64,000 nucleotides of DNA from positions 22,974 through 86,973 of the forward strand of contig DATJNA010000017.1 of the NCBI GenBank assembly GCA_035508435.1, given 5' to 3'. Made by a program: the position numbers and the translations under genes. Of this stretch, positions 17,631 through 25,593 are shown in pieces. This DNA is from JASHVB01 sp035508435 (lineage in GTDB: Bacteria; Pseudomonadota; Alphaproteobacteria; Acetobacterales; Acetobacteraceae). The notes under the pieces are model-generated. The model saw only the letters and a list, made by a program, of their open reading frames with translations, did not search any database and was not told the DNA's origin. Within the stretch, counting starts at the first letter, position 1. Every line of letters starts with the position of its first letter.

Positions 17631-19455
17631 ACATCGGCGGCGTCACCACAGCCGCGATAGCATCGTCCAGCGCGGCAATATCGATAGGCTTGGTCACCAC
17701 GCCGTTCATGCCGGCATGGAGGTAGTCCTGCGCCCGATCGGTGCTGACATCCGCCGTTACCGCGAGGATCGGCACGTGACCCGCGCGCCCCCGCAAGGCA
17801 CGGATGCGGCGTGCCGCTGTCAGCCCGTCCATGCCAGGCATGTGCACGTCCATCAGCACCACATCTGGCAACAGGTCGCGCCGCAGCGCCGCCAGCGCCG
17901 CCGGTCCATCGGCGGCAACCCACACTGAATATCCGGCTTGGTGCAGCATTGCCTCTGCCAGCCGGCGGTTGGACAGCACATCGTCCACCACCAGCACCAG
18001 CAGCCCCGACGCCGCTCTTCGCGGCGGCACCACGGCGACCGGCAGCGGCACGGGTGGCTCCGCTGTCGCGAGGGGCAGTGCCGCGACAAAGCGGCTGCCC
18101 CTGCCGCCCAGGCCCGGTTCGTAAGTTATGGCACCCCCCATCGCCGCCGCCAGCGAGGCACTGATCGACAGCCCCAGCCCGGTGCCCTCCCCCGTGCCGG
18201 CGCCGACCGGACGCTGGGCGAAGTCCTGGAACAGATGCGGGCGGAATTCCGGCGCCACGCCCGGGCCGGTGTCGGTGACCGTCAGGCGCAGCCCGCCCTC
18301 GGCCGCCAGCCGCCCCACGTGGAGCACGACATAGCCGCCGCCAGGCGTGAATTTGATGGCATTGCCAAGCAGGTTCACCGCGATCTGTCGCACCCGCAAC
18401 GCGTCAGCCAGGACGGCCTGCGGCACGTCCGGGTCGCAGGCTTGCTCCAGCGTGACGCGCTTCGCGGCGGCAGTTTCCGCCACCAGGTCCACGCTGCCCT
18501 GCACGATGTCGGCGACCAGCGCCGGCCTCGGCGCAAGCTGGAACTGGCCCGATTCCACGCTGGCAAGATCCAGGATGTCGTTGATGATCGCCAGCAGGTG
18601 GCGGCCGGAGCGCTCCATCATCACCGCCCGCTCGTGCTGCATGCCATGCAGGTAGCGATCGCGGGTCAGCATCTGCGCCATGCCGAGCATGCCGTTCAGC
18701 GGCGTTCGCAGCTCGTGGCTCATGCGGGCGAGAAACCGCGACTTGGCCAGGTTGGCCCGGTCCGCCGCATCGCGCGCCTGCGCCAGCACGGCGTTGGAGC
18801 GTTGCTCCGCTGCCTCCTTCGCGGCGGCGATTTGCAGCACGCTGGTGGCGGTGACGATCACCGTCCCCACCATCGCCGGCCAGCCGAACCACATCGACTC
18901 CGGCAGGCTGAACACCGGCTGGCTGAACCCGGACAGCAGCGAGACCAGCAGCCTGCTGACGTGGCCGATCGTGTCGATCGCAAACAGGATTGCCAGTGCC
19001 GGGCGCGAGGGCAGCCGGCCCCCGGGACGATTGCGGACGAACTCCCGCACGCACAGCCCGCCATACAGCGCCAGCAGAGCCGCGCTGCCGGCCACCCGAT
19101 CGGGCATGCTGTCGTAGAAGGCGGGGAGCTGGCAGGCGACGAGCCAAAGTGCCGCGCCCGCCAGCACGACGGGCAGAGCTGCGGAGCGGCCTTCGAAACG
19201 CCGCGCGCCCATCCATCCGACGCCGCCGCCGGTCAGGATCAGGGCGTTACCAACGTCGATCGAGACAAAATGCAGCGCCACCGGCCGGGCCGCGAGCAAT
19301 CCCAGCCCGATTCCGGCCAGCAGGTGCGCGACACCCCAGGCGCCGAGCTCGGGTAGCGCCGGATCCCTCCGCCACAGCCAAAGCTGCAATCCCCCGACCG
19401 CGATCAGCAGGATGGTGCCAAAGGCGAGGATCGTCGCGGTGTCAGGCAGCAGCAT
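17575..19455 (-). CDS. Hybrid sensor histidine kinase with membrane sensor and receiver
   Basis: A 626-residue protein. Residues 1 to about 215 hold six or seven hydrophobic helices (a MASE-like membrane sensor). The kinase core follows: H-box RMSHELRTPLNG near 260, N-box NAIKFTP, G1 DTGPG and G2 GTGLGLS. A receiver domain from about residue 500 has the phospho-acceptor in VVLMDVHMPGMDG. No output domain is attached, so the signal must pass on through a phosphotransfer protein. The ATG (MLLPDTATILAFG) starts the first membrane helix. Its tail overlaps the convergent CoA-transferase gene. Confidence 0.92.
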   Translation of the reverse strand: MLLPDTATILAFGTILLIAVGGLQLWLWRRDPALPELGAWGVAHLLAGIGLGLLAARPVALHFVSIDVGNALILTGGGVGWMGARRFEGRSAALPVVLAGAALWLVACQLPAFYDSMPDRVAGSAALLALYGGLCVREFVRNRPGGRLPSRPALAILFAIDTIGHVSRLLVSLLSGFSQPVFSLPESMWFGWPAMVGTVIVTATSVLQIAAAKEAAEQRSNAVLAQARDAADRANLAKSRFLARMSHELRTPLNGMLGMAQMLTRDRYLHGMQHERAVMMERSGRHLLAIINDILDLASVESGQFQLAPRPALVADIVQGSVDLVAETAAAKRVTLEQACDPDVPQAVLADALRVRQIAVNLLGNAIKFTPGGGYVVLHVGRLAAEGGLRLTVTDTGPGVAPEFRPHLFQDFAQRPVGAGTGEGTGLGLSISASLAAAMGGAITYEPGLGGRGSRFVAALPLATAEPPVPLPVAVVPPRRAASGLLVLVVDDVLSNRRLAEAMLHQAGYSVWVAADGPAALAALRRDLLPDVVLMDVHMPGMDGLTAARRIRALRGRAGHVPILAVTADVSTDRAQDYLHAGMNGVVTKPIDIAALDDAIAAVVTPPMFSLEDAVSPRFAPATPPA

Positions 19456-19664
19456 GGGCCTGGCTCGGCTCGGTCTCGCGCGGCATCCACCTCTCCCCCG
19501 GCGCAGGCGCCGTCGCACCACGCGCGGCAGGGTCGACGGTATGGCTGAGATTGCCACCGCGACGCAACAAACTCTCCGTGTTGACGAACAATTGGGACAT
19601 CATTCCGCTTGACCCCCGGCGCCCCCGGGCGCGACGCTCCCCGCGGCATGCGGAGGCGCCCGTG

Positions 19665-20807
19665 ATGATGGACCCGCTGGAACATCTCAGGCTGATACGG
19701 CAAAGGGCGCGAGGCGGCGACCCGCGCAAAGGCAACCTCAAGCGCGTCCGCTCATTGCTCTGCACAGATCCCGGTTTCGATCGCGCCGTCTGGCGGCAGA
19801 TGTGCGAGAAAGGCTGGCTGGGCATGCTGGTGGCGCCGCATGCCGGCGGCTCCGGCCTCGGCCTGCGCGCGTTCTGCGACCTGGCCGAGGAACTTGGTGG
19901 CGACCTCGTGCCCGAGCCGCTGATCCAGGCGGCGGTGGTTGCCCCGCTGCTGCCGGCCGAGATGTTGGCGGCGGTATTGTCGGGCGACCGCATCGTGCTG
20001 CCCGCCTGGCAGGAGTCGCCGGACAGCCTGTCGCTGAGCGGCTCGGTCGAGTACCGCGAGGGCCGGCTGGACGGACGCAAGGTGCTGGTGCCGATGGCGG
20101 CAGGCGCGGATGCGTTCCTGGTGACCGTGCCGGGCGGGCTCGCCCTGGTAGAGCATGGCGCGCCTGGCCTGAACGTCGTGCTGGAACCAACCCAGGACGG
20201 CGGCAATATCGGCACACTGATGTTCGACCGCACGCCGGCAGCGCCGGTCGCCGGCGACGCCACCGAGACGCTGGAGCAAATGATCCTGGCGAACGGGGCC
20301 TATCTGCTTGGGATGATGGACCGCGCCCTCGCCATCACGCAGGGCTACCTGAAGACGCGCGAGTTGTTCGACCAGACGACCGGGATTTTCGAGGCGGTGC
20401 GGGACCGTGCGGCCGACATGGACGTGCAGGTGTCGCTGACGCGGTCCCTGGTGAAAAACGTGATCGAGGCGATGGAGGTTGAGACGCGACAGCCGGCAAG
20501 GCAGGCGGCGGTGTCACGGGCCAGGCTGCGTTGCTGCGATGCGGCGCTGACGGTGACGCGGACCTGCGTGCAGTTGCATGTCGGCGCCCCCTACGCCGAC
20601 ACGACCGACATGGACTTGTTCCTGCGCAAGGCAATGGCGATGGCGCCGCTCTATGGCTCGCCCTCGGCCCATCGCGCGCGCATTGACGCTGCGGCGGCGG
20701 AAGCCGCGCGCGCATCCGGCGACGCCGCGGGTGCAACAAGAGACCGCGCAAGCGCACCAGGAGACGGCTCCGGCGCGTCAGGCGACGGCGCGAGCGCACC
20801 AGTATGA
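19665..20807 (+). CDS. Acyl-CoA dehydrogenase-like protein
   Basis: A 380-residue acyl-CoA dehydrogenase family protein. The N-terminal helical domain (WRQMCEKGWLGMLVAPHAGG, then GLRAFCDLAEELGG), a middle beta domain and the C-terminal four-helix region (LEQMILANGAYLLGMMDRAL, then ALTVTRTCVQLHVGAPY) are recognisable. It is of the divergent type that often pairs with a second such subunit. The usual catalytic Glu was not located with confidence. The last 30 residues are a low-complexity Ala/Gly/Ser/Asp tail made by imperfect repeats (ASGDAAG, APGDGSG, ASGDGAS). The start is one of two adjacent ATG codons behind GGAGG. Confidence 0.82.
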   Translation: MMDPLEHLRLIRQRARGGDPRKGNLKRVRSLLCTDPGFDRAVWRQMCEKGWLGMLVAPHAGGSGLGLRAFCDLAEELGGDLVPEPLIQAAVVAPLLPAEMLAAVLSGDRIVLPAWQESPDSLSLSGSVEYREGRLDGRKVLVPMAAGADAFLVTVPGGLALVEHGAPGLNVVLEPTQDGGNIGTLMFDRTPAAPVAGDATETLEQMILANGAYLLGMMDRALAITQGYLKTRELFDQTTGIFEAVRDRAADMDVQVSLTRSLVKNVIEAMEVETRQPARQAAVSRARLRCCDAALTVTRTCVQLHVGAPYADTTDMDLFLRKAMAMAPLYGSPSAHRARIDAAAAEAARASGDAAGATRDRASAPGDGSGASGDGASAPV

Positions 20808-20991
20808 CTGGCCGCACATCAAGCTGAATGGCTCAGGACGGGGCTCTCCCCCTCCGAGTGCGAGCCCGAGCCCCGAAGCGGACGAAGGTTGGAGAGCGAG
20901 GGCAAGCGCCGCCGGACTCTTCGGCAGGCGCCGCACCGGCGTGGCGTTGCCAGCGCGGGGAACGCCCGCCGCCGGCGTGACCGCCGGGACG

Positions 20992-21414
20992 TCAGCCGTG
21001 GGCGTGGCCGTGCCCGTAGAGCAGTTCCGGCGAGACCAACGGCGCCGCGATCTCCACCAGCGCGCCGTCGCGTACCGCGCGGAAGAAGCACGAACGCCGG
21101 CCGGTGTGACACGCCACCCCCTCTTGCTCCACCAGCAGCAGCAGCGTGTCGCCGTCGCAATCAACCTGCAGTTCGTGCAAACGCTGCCACTGGCCGGAGG
21201 TCTCGCCCTTCCGCCACAGCGCGTTGCGGCTGCGGCTGAAATAGCAGACCCGGCCGGTGGCCAGCGTCTCCGCCACCGCATCGCGATTCATCCAGGCGAG
21301 CATCAGGACTTCGCCGCTATCATGCTGCTGCGCGATGGCGGGCACCAGGCCGTTGGCGTCGAAGGTGATCGCCGAGAGCACGGCGTCGATGGCGGATTGG
21401 GTCATGCGTGGCAT
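20992..21414 (-). CDS. hisI: Phosphoribosyl-AMP cyclohydrolase HisI
   Basis: A 140-residue enzyme of histidine biosynthesis that opens the purine ring of phosphoribosyl-AMP. Metal ligands are plain: DCDGD and the C-H-C set of GVACHTGRRSC. The core motif is MLAWMNRDAV, then GRVCYFSRSR. Length is normal for a monofunctional HisI (no HisE part). It is not beside other his genes here. The C-terminal end is His/Gly-rich (LLYGHGHAHG). ATG 21414 was chosen; ATG 21405 is also in frame. Confidence 0.95.
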   Translation of the reverse strand: MPRMTQSAIDAVLSAITFDANGLVPAIAQQHDSGEVLMLAWMNRDAVAETLATGRVCYFSRSRNALWRKGETSGQWQRLHELQVDCDGDTLLLLVEQEGVACHTGRRSCFFRAVRDGALVEIAAPLVSPELLYGHGHAHG

Positions 21415-21482
21415 GTTGGAACGCGAGCGGCGCGGCGCAAAGGGCGGCGGTGGGGGCTGGCCTGGTCTGTCATTGCTTGTCC

Positions 21483-21565
21483 GATGGCGAGGACCGAGGC
21501 CAGGGCGCACGCCTGATGGCGTGGACCGAGGCCAGGGCGCACGCCTGATGGCGTGGACCGACGCC
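21483..21565. repeat. Tandem repeat, 32-base unit
   Basis: Two full copies (21483-21514 and 21515-21546, one mismatch) and a partial third of a unit containing GACCGAGGCCAGGGCGCACG. It lies between hisI and sseA, which are both on the minus strand. There are no spacers, so it is not a CRISPR. It is probably a slippage-prone minisatellite. Confidence 0.8.
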
Positions 21566-21576
21566 GCCGCGCGCGT

Positions 21577-22416
21577 TCAGCCGGTCACTACCGGCGTATC
21601 GGCACGGCCGCCCCATTCCGTCCAGGAACCGTCGTAGACGGCGCCCTCCGGCAATCCAGCGAGGCGCAGCCCGAGCGTCAGGATGCAGGCGGTGACGCCT
21701 GAACCGCAGCTCGTTACCGGCAGTCTGCTGCCGTCGACCTCGGCCTGCGCGAACCGGACACGCAGTTCCGGCACGGATTTGAAAGTGCCGTCGGCATGCA
21801 GCAGATCGGTATAGGGGAGGCTGGCGGAGCCGGGGATATGACCGCTGCGCATGCCCGCGCGGGGCTCCGGTGTGGCGCCGGTGAAGCGTCCGGCGGCGCG
21901 GGCATCGAGCACCAGTTCTGCCCCCGTCGCCACGTTGCCAAGAACATCGCCGACACCGCGCAAGCGGGCAGCGCGGAAGTCCGGGCGGAAGGTGGCAGGC
22001 GCCGGCGCGGACGGTTCGCCGGACTTTACCGGCCGTCCCTCCTTCACCCATTTCGGCAGGCCGCCGTCCAGCACCGCGGCGTTGTCGTGGCCGAACAAGC
22101 CCATCAGCCACCAGCCGCGCGCTGCTGAGGCGAGGCCCTTCTGGTCATAGAACACCACGCGCGCATCGTTGCCGACGCCGAGCTGTGCCATCAGTTTGGC
22201 GAAACGCCCGGGCGTGGGGACCATGTGCGGCAGGTCGGTGTCGGGGTCGGCGATCTGGTCGATGTCGAAATACTGAGCGGCGGGAATATGCGCGGCAAGG
22301 AACTCGACATGCCCGTCCTTCGATTCGTTCGGGAGGTATTTGGTCGCGTCGAACACCACGAGGTCCGGCTTGCCAAGTTGCTCGGCCAGCCAACCGGTCG
22401 TCACCAGCGGTTCCAT
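21577..22416 (-). CDS. sseA: 3-Mercaptopyruvate/thiosulfate sulfurtransferase
   Basis: A 279-residue two-domain rhodanese. The catalytic loop CGSGVTA in the C-terminal domain is the form typical of 3-mercaptopyruvate sulfurtransferases, while thiosulfate-preferring rhodaneses carry CRxGx(R/T). The inactive N-terminal rhodanese domain has RVVFYDQKG in the loop position. CH2-type linkers LDGGLPKWV and SGHIPGSASLPY are conserved. It transfers sulfur to cyanide or thiols and takes part in cysteine breakdown. It is cytoplasmic, with no signal peptide. Confidence 0.93.
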   Translation of the reverse strand: MEPLVTTGWLAEQLGKPDLVVFDATKYLPNESKDGHVEFLAAHIPAAQYFDIDQIADPDTDLPHMVPTPGRFAKLMAQLGVGNDARVVFYDQKGLASAARGWWLMGLFGHDNAAVLDGGLPKWVKEGRPVKSGEPSAPAPATFRPDFRAARLRGVGDVLGNVATGAELVLDARAAGRFTGATPEPRAGMRSGHIPGSASLPYTDLLHADGTFKSVPELRVRFAQAEVDGSRLPVTSCGSGVTACILTLGLRLAGLPEGAVYDGSWTEWGGRADTPVVTG

Positions 22417-22479
22417 GCGTCACTCCCGAAGCTGCGGGGTGGGGAGTGTCGGCAATGAGCGCCGGAAGTCAAACTCCGT

Positions 22480-22620
22480 GGCGGGGACAGGGCGGCAGCG
22501 GAAGGAGACTGAGCGTTGTCCAGTACCTCCAGTCGGCCCCCCGTTTGGTCCCAGCCGGCGCCATCGCAGACCGCTGCGACCTGCATACCCGATCTGTTCG
22601 AGGTGGTCGACTTCGCTACT
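22480..22620 (-). pseudogene. Remnant of an IS630-family transposase
   Basis: The minus strand encodes VAAVCDGAGWDQTGGRLEVL, then DN, which matches the conserved VLDGAGWH...L.VPDNI segment of IS630 DDE transposases just before the LPPYSPELNP(V/M)EN block. That block is then unrecognisable. No start, no inverted ends and no further transposase sequence are left. It is a small scar beside the broken DUF433/DUF5615 pair. Confidence 0.55.
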
Positions 22621-22687
22621 CGGTTGCGGAAACGCCGTGCGGGACCGTAACCCCGACAATGATCAGCGCCGAGCATCGGAGATAGTC

Positions 22688-23018
22688 ATGGACGTCAGCC
22701 ATCCGCGAATCTCACTCGATCCCCGGGTCCTGGTGGGCAAACCGGTGATCCGCGGCACGCGACTCTCGGCCGAATTCATCCTTGGGCTGATGGCCGGCGG
22801 TTGGGAGGAGGCCGATATATCGGTAATGTTCCTATCCGGTTAGCGCAGGCGGGCGCAGCCACAGTCGGCGCAAGATCGACAGGGGCTGGCGAACCTGCGC
22901 AAACTGGATAGCCGCATTCAGCAATTATCCCGGCTTGACGCATGATGACGTCGTTGCGTGCCCGGCTTATGCCAGGGACCGATTGATTGCCGAGAAGGCC
23001 TACCCGAGCGCGGCCTGA
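22688..23018 (+). pseudogene. DUF433 (antitoxin-like) gene split by a palindromic insertion
   Basis: The gene starts well (RISLDPRVLVGKPVIRGTRL, then SAEFILGLMAGGWEEADI), the N-terminal two-thirds of a DUF433 protein, but is stopped soon after by foreign sequence. Past the insert another frame gives SNYPGLTHDDVVACPAYARD, exactly the missing end of the family, up to a stop at 23016. Removing about 94 bases (near 22825-22918) restores a 78-residue protein, normal for DUF433. DUF433 proteins are usually paired with DUF5615 PIN-like toxins, whose gene follows after 2 bases. Confidence 0.85.
22829..22913. mobile_element. Small inverted-repeat element inside DUF433, copy 1
   Basis: The ends CTATCCGGTTAGCGCAGG (22832-22849) and CCTGCGCAAACTGGATAG (22894-22911) are complementary at 16 of 18 positions. 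The same end sequence (CCTATCCGxTTxGxGCAG) recurs at 29185 and 56266, so this is a family of non-coding mobile palindromes. This copy interrupts a protein-coding gene, which gives direct evidence of movement. Confidence 0.8.
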
Positions 23019-23020
23019 AG

Positions 23021-23378
23021 ATGCGCTTTCTCGCAGACGAGAACTTTCCCGGCGCTGCCGTCTCCGCGCTTGTCGCAGCCGGTCACGATGTCGCCTGGAC
23101 AAGAGCTGCTCGCGCCGTGACCAGGCGATCCGGCCGCGCTTGCAATCGCCGTTCAAGAGGAACGTATCCTGCTGGCATTCGACAAGGACTTCGAAGAACT
23201 GGCCGTGCGTGCCGCATTGCCGCCAACTTGCGGCATCGTACTGTTCCGTCTCCGTCGCATCGGTGCCACGAGCATTGAACGGCATTTGGCCGCATTACGT
23301 GTTCAGCGACCAGATTGGGCTGGCCATTTCTCGGTAATTGAACCACGCAGGATCCGAATGCGACCCATCACTCGGTAA
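23021..23378 (+). pseudogene. DUF5615 PIN-like toxin gene with two frameshifts
   Basis: The start is normal (MRFLADENFPGAAVSALVAA, then GHDVAWTR, a DUF5615/VapC-like N-terminus with its acidic DEN residues). After about residue 32 the family sequence moves to a second frame (SDQAI-like segment RDQAI), then near 23135 to a third (ALAIAVQEERILLAFDKDFE), ending at 23376. Joining the three pieces gives a full-length toxin with its second acidic motif FDKDFEEL. So the protein is not made intact. With its antitoxin-like partner also broken, the whole module is dead. Confidence 0.85.
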
Positions 23379-23405
23379 CGGTTGCTTCGCGACACTGTGG
23401 ATGGG

Positions 23406-23933
23406 CTAAGCGAGCGCCATATCCCGATGCACTGCTTCGACATAATCGCTCTTCGCCGCCGTATAGGCCTCCCGATCCATCGCATGGCGCTGCGCCAGTT
23501 CGCGCTTCAGTGCAGCGTAACGCGCCGCCTCGTCCGGATGCGCACGAAGATGGTCGCGGAATGCCAGGCGCAGTTGCCACATCTCGCCATCCGGTTCGGT
23601 GATGTGCACGTGATGCGTCCGGCGCTCACCATGAGGCGGCATGCCCTTGACGAAGAACATTCGATCGGTTGCGGGATTGTCCTCCCAATAGATGTAACCG
23701 AGTGCCTTGATCGGCACCACGAACGCGATCTTCGCGTACGCAAGGGATGGCACCGCTATCAGGATATCGATGATCGGCTTCGCGACCAGTCCGGGCACTG
23801 CGGTACTGCCGAAATGCTCGATCCCGATCACCCGCACCGGATGGAGCACTCCCCGCAGCCGCGCCGCCTCCTCGGCGAACAATCCGGGCCACGCCGGATC
23901 GTACGGCACCAGCACAATGTCGTCCGAGGCCAC
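23406..23933 (-). CDS. GrpB-family nucleotidyltransferase-fold protein
   Basis: A 175-residue GrpB (UPF0157) protein. The signature is HFGSTAVPGLVAKPIIDILI, preceded by YDPAWPGLFAEEA; FFVKG and HHVHI follow, all typical. The fold is related to nucleotidyltransferases, but the reaction is not settled for the family; some members fused to CoaE-type kinases suggest coenzyme A chemistry. A GTG start is used, 4 bases after the 2-hydroxyacid dehydrogenase stop, making it the last gene of the RuBisCO-like operon. Confidence 0.88.
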   Translation of the reverse strand: MASDDIVLVPYDPAWPGLFAEEAARLRGVLHPVRVIGIEHFGSTAVPGLVAKPIIDILIAVPSLAYAKIAFVVPIKALGYIYWEDNPATDRMFFVKGMPPHGERRTHHVHITEPDGEMWQLRLAFRDHLRAHPDEAARYAALKRELAQRHAMDREAYTAAKSDYVEAVHRDMALA

Positions 23934-23937
23934 CCGC

Positions 23938-24990
23938 TCACTCCGCGGGACTGAACCCCATGACCTGGCCGAACCGTTCCCGGTAGGCCGGCCACACCTC
24001 GGGGTTGACCAGCCGCGGCGGACGCTTGCCGTCGAGGATGTCCAGCACTTGCTCGGCTGCGAACCGCGCCATGTTCTCGCGCGACTCTTCGGTGGCACCC
24101 GCCGTGTGCGGACTCACCAGCACATTGTCAAAACGCAGCAAGGGATGGTCGTGGGGTGGCGGCTCTTCCTCCCACACATCGAGACCCGCGCCGGCGATGC
24201 GCTGCGACGCCAATGCCTCCGCGAGCGCGATCTCGTCGTGGATGAAGCCGCGGGCCGTGGTGATGAAATACGTCTCCGGCCGCATCAGCGCGAACTGCGC
24301 CGCACCGATCATGCCGCGCGATTCGCGTGTCAGGGGACAATGCACCGAGACGAAATCCGCGGTCCGCAGCAGTTCGTCGAGTTCGACCTTCTCCGCCCCC
24401 CGCGCGCGAATCTGCGCCGGGGTCAAATACGGGTCGCAGGCAAGCACCCGCATGTTGAATAGGCCGCGGCACAGTTCCGCCACCCGGCCGCCCACGTTGC
24501 CGATGCCGATCACGCCGATCGTGCGGTTCAGCAATTCGCGGCCGATATAGGTGTTGCGCGGAATGCCAGGGCCGGCGCGCATGCGGCGATCGGTCTCGAT
24601 GATGCGCTTCGACAGGGTCAGCATCATGGCCAGCGCATGCTCCGCCACGCCTTCCTTGTTGCCGCCCGACTGGTTCACCACCGCGATGCCCTGCACGGTG
24701 CAGGCATCCACGTCCACCGTGTCGTAGCCGGCGCCGTTGGATGACACCGCGACCAGGTTGGGCAGGCGTCGCAGCAACGCGGCGCCGACCTGGAAATGCG
24801 GCGCAATGACCTGTCGCGAGGCGCCGATCTGGTACACATGCGCCGCGTCCAGCACCGGTGCGACGACGTCGTCGGGCGACTCGTTCTCGAGGCGATCGAG
24901 CAATACGTCCGGCCGCTCCGCCAGGATTTGCACATAGAGCGGCGAGGACAGGTACTTCACGTAGAACACGCGCTTGGCATTGGGCGCCAT
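23938..24990 (-). CDS. D-isomer-specific 2-hydroxyacid dehydrogenase (operon with RuBisCO-like protein)
   Basis: A 350-residue NAD-dependent dehydrogenase. The cofactor motif is GVIGIGNVGGRVAEL, catalytic Arg is in ITTARGFIHDE, Glu in DVWEEEPPP and His in SPHTAGAT. It begins with a long substrate domain (RVFYVKYLSSPLYVQILAER), and has the conserved ALAMMLTLSKRI helix. It is probably the redox step of the route served by the RuBisCO-like protein and acyl-CoA synthetase upstream, for example on a branched or sugar-derived hydroxyacid. The upstream gap contains a palindromic repeat. Confidence 0.9.
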   Translation of the reverse strand: MAPNAKRVFYVKYLSSPLYVQILAERPDVLLDRLENESPDDVVAPVLDAAHVYQIGASRQVIAPHFQVGAALLRRLPNLVAVSSNGAGYDTVDVDACTVQGIAVVNQSGGNKEGVAEHALAMMLTLSKRIIETDRRMRAGPGIPRNTYIGRELLNRTIGVIGIGNVGGRVAELCRGLFNMRVLACDPYLTPAQIRARGAEKVELDELLRTADFVSVHCPLTRESRGMIGAAQFALMRPETYFITTARGFIHDEIALAEALASQRIAGAGLDVWEEEPPPHDHPLLRFDNVLVSPHTAGATEESRENMARFAAEQVLDILDGKRPPRLVNPEVWPAYRERFGQVMGFSPAE

Positions 24991-25004
24991 GATTTCCTCC
25001 CCTG

Positions 25005-25133
25005 CGTCGTGGCCGGGCTTCAGCCGGCCGTCTGCGCACGAATCATCGTGGGTGAATGGCCAGGTCAGGCCCGGCATGACGGATCATCAAGCGGGCCATG
25101 GGTTTTCGAGCCCGGCCATGACGGGTTATCAAG
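25005..25133. repeat. GTCGTGGCCGGGCTT-type palindromic repeat, intergenic copy
   Basis: The left end CGTCGTGGCCGGGCTT (25005-25020) faces the complementary-type end AGGCCCGGCATGACGG (25067-25082); a second partial end follows, giving direct repeats ATGACGGATCATCAAG (25076-25091) and ATGACGGGTTATCAAG (25118-25133). Its last bases supply the stop codon of the cupin gene. A sister copy lies inside the acyl-CoA synthetase gene at 27351-27462. Confidence 0.8.
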
Positions 25134-25587
25134 TCTGCAAAAACTTCGCGACCGCCGGCACCGCACGCAGTGCCGCCAGATCTTCCGCGGAGGGTAGCCG
25201 CGGGCGGTCGCGATCCTGGTTCACCATACACAGAAAGCCCAATGGCTCGCCCTGCGTGGCGCGGAACTGGTGCCAGGTCCAGGACGGGATCGTCACCAGG
25301 TCGAATGGCTTCACCGTCACCACCTCGGTTCCGAGCAAGCAATGCCCCTGCCCTCGCAAAATCATTACCGCATGGGCATGCTCATGTTGCTCCAAGGTGG
25401 AGAAGCCACCGGCACCGACTTCGAAATAGCGGAGTTCACAGCCCATGCCGGGCTCCTGGAACAACACCTGACGCGACACATCCTTGAACGTCGCGCTGCC
25501 CTCCTGCTTGTACGGCATGAAGGTCACGCCATCCCAGCGAAAGTCGTTGTGAAAGTCACGCTTCTGTGGTGCCGATTCGATGTCCAT
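25129..25587 (-). CDS. Cupin-domain protein
   Basis: A 152-residue single cupin. Ligand motif 1 is TLEQHEHAHAVMILRGQGHC, motif 2 LVTIPSWTWHQFRA. Such proteins can be sugar-acid isomerases, decarboxylases or dioxygenases. The gene sits 6 bases after the RuBisCO-like gene, so it very likely acts on an intermediate of the same route. The C-terminal residues and stop codon lie within a palindromic repeat, suggesting that the original end was replaced. Confidence 0.87.
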   Translation of the reverse strand: MDIESAPQKRDFHNDFRWDGVTFMPYKQEGSATFKDVSRQVLFQEPGMGCELRYFEVGAGGFSTLEQHEHAHAVMILRGQGHCLLGTEVVTVKPFDLVTIPSWTWHQFRATQGEPLGFLCMVNQDRDRPRLPSAEDLAALRAVPAVAKFLQT

Positions 25588-25593
25588 GGTCCG

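Noticed and set aside
21483..21565. CRISPR-like repeats
   Set aside because: The copies are directly joined without spacers and no cas gene is present.
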